Assembly (NCBI GenBank): GCA_964453435.1
Contig: CAYVQZ010000035.1
Coordinates: forward strand, 1 to 55,163
DNA length: 55,163 nucleotides
From: CAYVQZ01 sp964453435
Lineage (GTDB): Bacteria > Abyssobacteria > SURF-5
Direction of reading: 5' to 3'
Shown here one piece after another: positions 8,894 to 16,035 of the stretch. The notes under the pieces are model-generated. The model ran no database searches and was not told the origin of the DNA. It saw nothing but the letters and a program-made list of their open reading frames with translations. The position numbers and the translations under genes are program-made. Position 1 is the stretch's first letter. Every line of letters begins with the position of its first letter.

Positions 8894-11530
8894 TCACATG
8901 TCTCTCACAATTCCAACGTGAAGGGTTTCCCCCGCCTGCCAGTCAGTAACAGCGGGGAAACGGACGATGGTCTCTGTTTCCTGCGACTCCAAAGACGCGT
9001 CGGGCACGCCAGAAGACAGGGAGCAGTCGCTCATTGGGGGCAGGTGAATCGCCTTTACTTTGAGAAGGCCTTTTATGATGGACACATTCACGTAAATCCC
9101 GTTTTCTGCTCTGGCGAATTCAAGCTCGCCTATGCAGCCGGGAACAACCAAGGGCGCTTTGAGATTATCCGCTTTCGGGGGCGGTTTCAGAGTCAGTCGC
9201 GCCTGTGTCGCATTATATCCAAAGCCTTCAAGGCCGAGCAACACCGACCAAGCCGACATCGGCCTGTAGTAAAAAGGCCACGCCATCGGCAATCCCGACT
9301 CGGCATCAACCGACTCACGCATGTTCCAGAGATTCCCAAGGTGATGCGCGTATGTATGATGCGTTTGTCTCACCGCTTCGAGCGGTTCTTCGTAAAAACC
9401 ACGATACAGCCCCATCGAAGCGACGGCAAAAGTGGTTCCCGTCCAGACAGAGGCGGTCTGCGTTTGATAATATCCCGCCTGTTTCGGATAATCGATGCCT
9501 ACTCCAGGGATAAAGCCGTTAACTATTCCATGGTTTGTCGCCGAATGATTATATTTGAAAATGGCGGCAAGCGTTGCCCGTATCCGCTCCGGGTCGAGCA
9601 GGTCGCCGAGCCCGAGCATATCCGCGTACCATTGCCCATTTAAAGCATCCGCAAAGCATATCCGGGAATCTTCCCCTTCGGCCAGCCCGTAATACTGGCC
9701 GTTCCAGAGGGTTTCCTCGACCGCCTTTTGGCCGGTTTCGAATAGAGCCCGATATGATTCTGCGCAAGCGGGTTCGTTTCTCACAAGCGCGATTTCCTCG
9801 GCGGCTCTGAGTGATGCGAGCCAGAGAACTGAGGTATAGGTTGGTGAATCCCCCATGTTATAATCATCATACGACTGCAATCTCCCCACATTATCCGGAA
9901 GGCCGTCGTTATCAGTATCCGACTCGATAACAAGCGCCATAGCTTCCTGCACAGCCGGCCACATCTCTTCGAGAAATTCCGCGTCTCCTGTCCAGAGATA
10001 ATCGCGGCACACCATCAGGACGAATGACAAATTATTTTGCAGCAGCGGCCGTCCAAACGGCAGCTCGAGCGAAAATCCATAAAATTGTTCCGGTATTTGG
10101 CCCGGTTTTTCTCCACCGAACGGCCCCCGATATTTCGCCAGCCGACGAAGTATCTGCTTGTCAAGTTCCGGAAAGAGCAGAGCAAGCGGTATTGACCCAT
10201 AATAACGGACATGCACACAATCCGGATTTGCGCAGCAATTCGTGGATTCGAGGATGTTAAACAAGCCGGCCTCGGTCCAGAAAGAGGTTTTGAAGAGCGG
10301 ATACAGTGAGTTGCACAGAAGGCTTTTCAGGAAGGCGTCCAGGTTGCTGTCATAAATGCTGTTGATCCAGAGGAGGGTCTCTTTTTTCAGCCGTTCGATG
10401 TTTTTATAGAAGTAGTCATTGATGTTCTTCAAACTGCCGAACTTGTTGTAGCGGCGACCGATGAATTTATTGGCTTCGCTTTTCTGGGTGGTTCCCAACT
10501 GCTTGAATTTCTCTTCCATGTGGTAACTGGCTGTAGGCCGTTGCCTTTGGTCGGGAAAGTACCATGAAAGCAGAAAAAGGACATCGCGCGACTGTTTGGG
10601 GGCAAGTATTACTTCGGAGCAGAGAGCTATCCGGCCGTTTTTCTCACCCTTATCGCCGGTCAGTTTACCGGTCTTTTCAAAATTGGGAGGCAGAAAGCTT
10701 CTGGTCCACCCGGCTGCAAAAGAGATTGTTTCGTCGGGGGATGATAACGCAATTGAATTTCCATCCGATGCAAGGTTCGCGGTGGAAAGGGCTCTGTGAG
10801 TTTCAAATTCCGCGACGCCCTCTTTCAAAAACGGTGACGCGCCGACTGCAAAAAGAACCGAGGCGCGAACCTCATCATCAGAAATATTCGTGAGTGTAAA
10901 AGTAAAGCAGGCAAGCGGCAAACATGAATCATCGGCATTGTGCGGGATAAACGGTGAAAAGGCGCTGGCTTTTACCGCAATCGGCTGATTTCCGGAGCCA
11001 TAGTCAAGAAATGCAAAAGGGAAGCGGCCCTCGTATTTTATATCTTCTGTTCCCCGGCGGCCAGCCAATGGCGCTTCCTGCAGAATCCTTGTTTTTTGGG
11101 ATATTCCCTTTTCCGTTCTTATCGCAAAACAGGAAAATTCCGGCTCTTGGGCGAGGTCCCAATTTCCGGAAATTCTCCAATCACGCAGTTTTCCGTCCGG
11201 CCACAACTCGATCGTTCCCGCGCCCATTCCGCCAAGCGGGACCCCCGATTTGTTCTTCAATCCTTTGATGTATTCGTCACGGCATTCAATGAGGAGCGAA
11301 CGCATCTTTTCGGGGTTGGTGGCGCTGCGTTTTCCCAACAGCATCTTCAATTTACTCACATCATGCCCCAGAACTTCTTCGATTTGCATATTCTGCTCTA
11401 GCCGGTCGAGTTCATCGTTCGCCCGCCTTTCGCTGTACGTATATTCCGGTCGGTTCTCTTTTCCGGAGTCGCATGCCGCGGCAAACAGGGAAAAGGAGAA
11501 AAAGCATATGACAATCGCAATATTTTTCAT
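8894..11530 (-). CDS. GH116/DUF608-like glycoside hydrolase lipoprotein
   Basis: 878-aa predicted lipoprotein: signal peptide with lipobox FAAAC (Cys20), then a beta-sandwich region containing GVPLGGMGAGTIELWPDG, as in the glucosylceramidase GBA2-type (DUF608/GH116) N-domain. A C-terminal (alpha/alpha)6-barrel region includes DNDGLPDNVG, SYDDYNMGDSPTYTSVLWLASL and a run of aromatic helices. GH116 enzymes remove beta-linked glucose or xylose; the exact substrate and the catalytic Glu/Asp cannot be fixed here. The start at 11530 follows AGGAG; the open frame extends upstream but only antisense-shadows the crotonase. Pairs with the downstream sulfatase-like gene. Confidence 0.78.
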   Translation of the reverse strand: MKNIAIVICFFSFSLFAAACDSGKENRPEYTYSERRANDELDRLEQNMQIEEVLGHDVSKLKMLLGKRSATNPEKMRSLLIECRDEYIKGLKNKSGVPLGGMGAGTIELWPDGKLRDWRISGNWDLAQEPEFSCFAIRTEKGISQKTRILQEAPLAGRRGTEDIKYEGRFPFAFLDYGSGNQPIAVKASAFSPFIPHNADDSCLPLACFTFTLTNISDDEVRASVLFAVGASPFLKEGVAEFETHRALSTANLASDGNSIALSSPDETISFAAGWTRSFLPPNFEKTGKLTGDKGEKNGRIALCSEVILAPKQSRDVLFLLSWYFPDQRQRPTASYHMEEKFKQLGTTQKSEANKFIGRRYNKFGSLKNINDYFYKNIERLKKETLLWINSIYDSNLDAFLKSLLCNSLYPLFKTSFWTEAGLFNILESTNCCANPDCVHVRYYGSIPLALLFPELDKQILRRLAKYRGPFGGEKPGQIPEQFYGFSLELPFGRPLLQNNLSFVLMVCRDYLWTGDAEFLEEMWPAVQEAMALVIESDTDNDGLPDNVGRLQSYDDYNMGDSPTYTSVLWLASLRAAEEIALVRNEPACAESYRALFETGQKAVEETLWNGQYYGLAEGEDSRICFADALNGQWYADMLGLGDLLDPERIRATLAAIFKYNHSATNHGIVNGFIPGVGIDYPKQAGYYQTQTASVWTGTTFAVASMGLYRGFYEEPLEAVRQTHHTYAHHLGNLWNMRESVDAESGLPMAWPFYYRPMSAWSVLLGLEGFGYNATQARLTLKPPPKADNLKAPLVVPGCIGELEFARAENGIYVNVSIIKGLLKVKAIHLPPMSDCSLSSGVPDASLESQETETIVRFPAVTDWQAGETLHVGIVRDM

Positions 11531-11633
11531 GAGCTCCTTACTTATGAAATACAACCGAACAATGAAAGGATTCTTTCTCCTGCATTCGGCGGCAAAAAAA
11601 CAGCGCCAAGCGGCGACAGGCGGGCGGACGCGC

Positions 11634-12437
11634 TTACGAATCCTGTTTGAATGACGGCTTTCGTTTCTCGATGAACGCTTTCGCGCCTTCCTCGATGTCG
11701 AAACTTTCGAGCGCCGTCTGGCCGACCTCGGCCTCGATCCGCAGCCCGTCGTCGAGGGGTCGGCCATATCCCATCAGCGCCGCCTGTTTGTCCGTCCTCA
11801 TCGCCCCTTGCGGAAGCGTGCACAGGTGGGCCGCCAGTTCCTTGGCGCGTTCGAGCGATTTCCCCCTCGGGACCACTTCGTTCGCCAAGCCGATACGGTA
11901 CGCTTCCTGCGCTGTTATGAACCTGCCGGTGATTATCATCTCCATCGCCCAGCCCATGCCGACAATGCGGGGAAGCCGCTGGGTGCCTCCATCCAGAAGC
12001 GGCACGTTCCACCTGCGGCATGCCACACCCATCTCGGCGTGCTCTTCCACGATCCGAATATCGGCCAGGCACGACAGCTCCAGACCGCCTGCCAGGGCGT
12101 ATCCATTCACCGCTGCGAGAATCGGCTTGTAGATGTCCACCTGCCGGGTGTAGCCCATGTAGCCGGGGCCATGCGTGATGAAGCGCCGCCGCTCATGGCG
12201 GGTCGCGTTCAGTCCCGGTCCGAGTGTGTGAAGGTTCGCCAAGTCCGCCCCGGCGCAGAACGCCTTGTCGCCTGCGCCGGTGAGGATGGCGACATACAGG
12301 TTCTCGTCATCCCTGAACCGTTTCCAGGCTTGCTCGAGCAGGGAAGCCGTCTCGCCATCGACGCAGTTTCTCACCTCCGGGCGGTTGATTGTTATGATGA
12401 ACGTTTTGTCTTCGACTTCCGTCAACACCTTGGTCAT
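11634..12437 (-). CDS. Enoyl-CoA hydratase/isomerase family (crotonase)
   Basis: 267-aa crotonase. Visible are the oxyanion-hole segment AFCAGADLANL and VNGYALAGGLELSC. The glutamate equivalent to rat Glu144 (GGLE) is present, but the second catalytic glutamate of true hydratases (Glu164, in the PE motif) is replaced by Cys in GVACRRWNVP. A hydratase reaction is therefore doubtful; an isomerase, thioesterase or decarboxylase of the same fold is possible. GGAGGAG precedes ATG at 12437; a longer frame to 12737 has no ribosome site. Its last 149 bases before the terminal codon are duplicated at 6440-6588. Confidence 0.9.
   Translation of the reverse strand: MTKVLTEVEDKTFIITINRPEVRNCVDGETASLLEQAWKRFRDDENLYVAILTGAGDKAFCAGADLANLHTLGPGLNATRHERRRFITHGPGYMGYTRQVDIYKPILAAVNGYALAGGLELSCLADIRIVEEHAEMGVACRRWNVPLLDGGTQRLPRIVGMGWAMEMIITGRFITAQEAYRIGLANEVVPRGKSLERAKELAAHLCTLPQGAMRTDKQAALMGYGRPLDDGLRIEAEVGQTALESFDIEEGAKAFIEKRKPSFKQDS
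11641..11789. repeat. 149-bp perfect direct repeat, right copy
   Basis: This copy is part of the intact crotonase gene. The identical left copy is at 6440-6588. Flanks differ immediately: codon usage of the final residue and stop (TAA here, TGA at the left copy) and all DNA beyond. Confidence 0.98.
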
Positions 12438-12825
12438 CGCTCTCCTCCGTCGGGATTCTTTGCGGTTGCTTTGAATAGCGCCATCACAAGGTCGTATTTT
12501 ACAGGAAGACACCGACCGCCTGCAAAGACACCGCGCAAAACGGGTCGCTTCAACCACTCCACATCCGCTTATTGGGCCGAAACCGGCTTGCGCGCGGCGC
12601 CGTGAATTTCTCCGACGATTGTGACGAAACGGAAAGGCAGGCGCAAAGAGGACCATGAATGCGTTCAACAATATGTGCGGAATCCGCGTCTGCAGGGAGA
12701 ATCGAAACTCTCGTTGTAGGCGCGAATTCATTCGCACATTTCCAATTTCAGGTTTGCCCGATTGACCGTTCAGAACGACATGATGGGGAGCGGCTCGACC
12801 GTTTGGCGCAGCGCATCGACTTGTT

Positions 12826-12855
12826 TTGACCCCCGTAACCGCGGAATGCTAGAAT
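12826..12855 (+). promoter_or_regulatory. Putative sigma70 promoter of D-aminoacylase gene
   Basis: TTGACC at 12826-12831 and TAGAAT at 12850-12855 are separated by 18 bases, 50 bp ahead of the downstream start codon. The rest of the 468-bp gap (12438-12905) shows only a degenerate copy of the GTGAATNTNTCCGA repeat motif near 12600. Confidence 0.45.
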
Positions 12856-12905
12856 ACCTTGTTGTCATTCCCGATAATCTTTATTAAGGAGAGGAGTTTG
12901 CCCCC

Positions 12906-14558
12906 ATGAGCTACACCGTGCTGATCAAGAACGGAATGGTAATCGACGGAACAGGCAAACCGGCTTTCAGGGCCGATGTTGTCATACGCGACGGGCGCAT
13001 CGAGGATGTCGGCCTTTTCCCCGATGCGCGAGCCGACAAGGTCATCGACGCCTCGGGCCTGGCGGTCGCCCCGGGATTCATCGACGTGCACACGCACCTG
13101 GATTTCTTTCTCCCATCGAAGCGCCACGCCGAGGTGCTCGAGAGCTGGGCGCACCAGGGGGTGACGACCGTTGTCGCCGGCAATTGCGGATTGAGTCCCG
13201 CCCCCATCAATCACGAATATGAAGACACCGTCAGCACGTACTGGAATTTCTCTCTTCCCCGCGACGGTCTCGAATACGAGTGGACCTCGATGGGGGAGTT
13301 CCTCGATTTCCTCGAACGGAACGGACAGGCATTCAATGCCGCGATTTTGACCGGCCACGGGATGCTGCGCACGAACGTCATGGGATTCCAGGCGCGCTTT
13401 GCCAATCCCAAAGAGATTGAGGCGATGCAGAAGATGCTGCGCGAATCGCTCGAGGCAGGCTCGATCGGCCTGTCACTCGGGTTATATTATGTCCCTGGCG
13501 TTTACTCGAACACCGATGAGGTTATGCGGGTCGCGTCGGTCCTCTCCGAGTTCAATGCGCCCCTCGTGCCGCACACACGCGGCATGAGCGAGACATACGT
13601 CGAGGCGCTGAACGAGGTCATTACGGTTGCCGAGAAGCTTCGAATCCCGCTCCACATCTCGCATCTTGGGTGTTTTGTGCGCGATGACCCGAACCTGGCC
13701 GAACGCGGCGCGCAAACCGTCAAAAAAGCCATCGATCGCGGCGTCGAGATAGGCCACGATTTCATTCCCTACTCGACCGGCTCGACCACCCTGATCTCGC
13801 TCTATCCGCCCGAGGTCTTCGATGGAGGCCTCGACAAATTCTTTGAGCGGCTGGAAGACTCCGTCGTCCGCAGGCGTATCGTGAACGGCTGGGAGACGGT
13901 CGTTCCCACATGGCCCAACTGGGAGCATAGCTGGTGGACGGACAACCATTACCACAACGCGTTCAGCTCGTGGTCGCTCGTGTGTCTCAGCGGTTTCAGG
14001 CAAGAAAAGAATCGCCGGTTCGAGAACTGGAGCGTCGAACGAATCGCCGGGGAGTTGAACAAAGATCCGTTCGAGACCGTCTTCGACCTGACGCTCGAGG
14101 AACGCGGCAAAATCATCGTGACCGGTGGCACGTTCGACAATCCCCTCGAGGAGGATTCGACTGCGAAGGCGTTATGTGACCCAAACTGCTCGGTCGCAAC
14201 CGATATCGTCGGCGCCGATCACGGCAGCATCAACCCGGTCGCATACGGGGCGTTCACCAAAGTGCTCGGGCGCATCGCCCGCGACGAGGGCGTCATGACG
14301 CAGGAAGAAGCCGTTCGGAAGATGACCTCGCTGCCGGCGCGACAGATGGGCCTGAAAGATTGCGGCGTCATTCGGAAAGGGGCCTATGCCGACATCACCG
14401 TGTTCAATCGCGATGCGGTGGTAGACCGCGCCAGCTTCGGCAACCCTCACCAGTTGTCCGAGGGCATCGAATACGTGCTCATAAACGGAAGGCTTGTCCT
14501 CGAGAAGGGAAAATATGACGCAGGCGCTTTTGCGGGCAGGGTGATCAGAAGGGCATGA
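12906..14558 (+). CDS. N-acyl-D-amino-acid deacylase family amidohydrolase
   Basis: 550-aa member of the D-aminoacylase/dihydroorotase-like amidohydrolases. The small N-terminal beta domain (LIKNGMVIDGTGKPAFRADV) leads to GFIDVHTHLD with the metal-binding HxH at about residues 63-65. NCGLSPAP, PHTRGM, LHISHLG and DHGSINP follow, and the C-terminus has the usual KGAYADITVFNRDAV stretch. Family members remove acyl groups from N-acyl-D-amino acids; many clades are of unknown specificity. Strong ribosome site AAGGAGAGGAG upstream of ATG 12906. Transcribed alone. Confidence 0.88.
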   Translation: MSYTVLIKNGMVIDGTGKPAFRADVVIRDGRIEDVGLFPDARADKVIDASGLAVAPGFIDVHTHLDFFLPSKRHAEVLESWAHQGVTTVVAGNCGLSPAPINHEYEDTVSTYWNFSLPRDGLEYEWTSMGEFLDFLERNGQAFNAAILTGHGMLRTNVMGFQARFANPKEIEAMQKMLRESLEAGSIGLSLGLYYVPGVYSNTDEVMRVASVLSEFNAPLVPHTRGMSETYVEALNEVITVAEKLRIPLHISHLGCFVRDDPNLAERGAQTVKKAIDRGVEIGHDFIPYSTGSTTLISLYPPEVFDGGLDKFFERLEDSVVRRRIVNGWETVVPTWPNWEHSWWTDNHYHNAFSSWSLVCLSGFRQEKNRRFENWSVERIAGELNKDPFETVFDLTLEERGKIIVTGGTFDNPLEEDSTAKALCDPNCSVATDIVGADHGSINPVAYGAFTKVLGRIARDEGVMTQEEAVRKMTSLPARQMGLKDCGVIRKGAYADITVFNRDAVVDRASFGNPHQLSEGIEYVLINGRLVLEKGKYDAGAFAGRVIRRA

Positions 14559-14619
14559 GCGCGCGCGTCCCCCCCTCGGTCGATTCGGCATGGATGAGTC
14601 GACCTGCGGAGACGGCCAG

Positions 14620-15702
14620 TCACGCGATTTCCAGCATCGGGGAAAGCTCGCAATGATACTGTTTTGACGCGGCCCGAATTCTTCTGCCGACCGCTTCCGC
14701 AATCGGTGCGATCTGTCTCATCAGCCGGCCGAACATATCCAGCGTGAGGCTCTGCCCGCCGTCACACAACGCGGTGTCCGGATTCGGGTGCACCTCGACA
14801 AGCAGCCCGTCAGCGCCTGCCGCAATGGCCGCCCTCGCCATCGGAATTACCAGCTCCCGCTCGCCGGTCCCATGACTCGGGTCCACTATGACCGGAAGAT
14901 GTGTTTCCCGTTTGGCTATCGCGACCGCGCTGAGATCGAGCGTGTTGCGAGTCATCGTCTCGAACGAGCGAATCCCACGCTCACACAAGATTACGTTCGA
15001 GTTGCCCTGCACGAGAACATACTCGGCCGACATCAGCCACTCTTCTATCGTGCAGCCCATGCCGCGTTTCAGCAGAATCGGTTTGCCGCTTGCCGCGGCA
15101 TCGCAAAGGAGCGCCGTATTCTGGGCGTTCCGGGCGCCGATCTGCACCACATCTGCATGCGACACAACGGATTCCAGATGCGTTTGAGACATGAGTTCGG
15201 TGACTATCGGCAAACCTGTCAACTCTTTCGCGCGCACGAGGCATTCGAGCCCTTCGGCGCCCATGCCCTGGAAGCTATACGGCGAAGTCCTCGGCTTGAA
15301 AGCGCCACCGCGCAGCATGTCCGCCCCGAGCCGCTTCACTTCCCGCGCCGCCTCGACGATTCCCTCTCCGCTCTCGACGCTGCACGGGCCTGCAATCACG
15401 ACTATCGCCTCTCCGCCTACGGGAATCCCGGCGACATCGACGACGGTGGATTCCGGATGCGCCTCGCGGCTCACCAGTTTGTAAGGCTTCGACAGAGAGG
15501 ACACCGACTCCACCGCTTCAAGCACGCCGAGGCTTTCCATGGAATCATGGACAGACATCGTCTTTGCTCCGTTGGCGAGTGCAACAATCACTGTTCGTTC
15601 CGTACCCCGTATCACGTGAGGACAACACCCGATAGATGTCATCCGCCGAGACACGGTTTCCACTTCGCTCTCCGTTGCTCCCTTTTTCAGTACGACTATC
15701 AT
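14620..15702 (-). CDS. aroF: DAHP synthase (type I beta, with ferredoxin-like domain)
   Basis: Condenses phosphoenolpyruvate and erythrose-4-phosphate, the first step of the shikimate pathway. 360 aa: an N-terminal regulatory ferredoxin-like domain (MIVVLKKGATESEVETV, about 1-70) like the Thermotoga and Pyrococcus-type proteins, followed by a (beta/alpha)8 barrel. The barrel shows VIAGPCSVES, FKPRTSPYSFQG, LLKRGMGCTIEEWLMSAEYV and VIVDPSHGTGER. Allosteric control by Tyr or Phe through the N-domain is known for relatives. Transcription appears to be controlled by the leader-peptide attenuator directly upstream. Confidence 0.95.
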   Translation of the reverse strand: MIVVLKKGATESEVETVSRRMTSIGCCPHVIRGTERTVIVALANGAKTMSVHDSMESLGVLEAVESVSSLSKPYKLVSREAHPESTVVDVAGIPVGGEAIVVIAGPCSVESGEGIVEAAREVKRLGADMLRGGAFKPRTSPYSFQGMGAEGLECLVRAKELTGLPIVTELMSQTHLESVVSHADVVQIGARNAQNTALLCDAAASGKPILLKRGMGCTIEEWLMSAEYVLVQGNSNVILCERGIRSFETMTRNTLDLSAVAIAKRETHLPVIVDPSHGTGERELVIPMARAAIAAGADGLLVEVHPNPDTALCDGGQSLTLDMFGRLMRQIAPIAEAVGRRIRAASKQYHCELSPMLEIA

Positions 15703-15762
15703 GGCACATCACCCCTTTTCTTCTGCCTCTGATCGATATCATTTCCCACCGGCTTCACAAAT

Positions 15763-15795
15763 AAAAAAAGCCACGGGCTTTTCTCGGCCCGTGGC
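15763..15795 (-). terminator. Intrinsic terminator / attenuator upstream of aroF
   Basis: Read on the minus strand, GCCACGGGC (15787-15795) pairs perfectly with GCCCGTGGC (15770-15778) across an 8-base loop and is followed by a run of seven T (15763-15769). It lies about 60 bp before the aroF start and just after the leader peptide stop (15827). That is the position expected for a transcription attenuator rather than for termination of an upstream gene, because the next minus-strand gene ends beyond the promoter. Confidence 0.9.
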
Positions 15796-15826
15796 CTTAA
15801 TTTCTTCCTTAATCTATCCGAGGAAT

Positions 15827-15907
15827 CTACGTCAGGCGTCCGGGCACAGGAATCCCCCAGCTAAAGTAATAAAACCAAAAATACCTGTTTGCCGGACTCA
15901 TCCTCAT
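15827..15907 (-). CDS. Aromatic-rich aroF leader peptide
   Basis: 26-codon ORF (ATG 15907, stop TAG 15827-15829) too short for standard ORF calling. Residues 8-17 read RYFWFYYFSW: three Phe, three Tyr and two Trp codons within ten codons, all three aromatic amino acids. It lies between a good sigma70 promoter and the intrinsic terminator in front of aroF. By analogy with trp and phe operon leaders, ribosome stalling on scarce Phe/Tyr/Trp-tRNA should prevent the terminator from forming and switch aroF on. The ribosome site is weak (AGGCAGGC adjacent). An in-frame ATG two codons on is an alternative start. Confidence 0.85.
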   Translation of the reverse strand: MRMSPANRYFWFYYFSWGIPVPGRLT

Positions 15908-15945
15908 GCCTGCCTGTATAATCCTCTTATGTCAAGGTCAATAAA

Positions 15946-15973
15946 ATTATATCAGCCATTTCCAAAAAGTCAA
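15946..15973 (-). promoter_or_regulatory. sigma70 promoter of the aroF leader
   Basis: On the minus strand TTGACT (15968-15973) and a perfect TATAAT (15946-15951) are 16 bases apart. Predicted transcription start is near 15939, about 32 bases before the leader ATG. Confidence 0.8.
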
Positions 15974-16035
15974 GTATTTTCTTCAAAGATGCATGGACAG
16001 GACGGGAGTTGTTCCGTTTTCGAGGGAGCTCCGCT

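Noticed and set aside
8894..11767. 957-aa version of the GH116-like gene starting inside the crotonase repeat
   Set aside because: The first 79 residues are an Arg/Ser-rich antisense reading of the crotonase; a signal peptide and ribosome site mark the true start at 11530.
15703..15826. T-box riboswitch in the aroF leader
   Set aside because: No T-box consensus was found; the leader peptide and terminator explain the region better.
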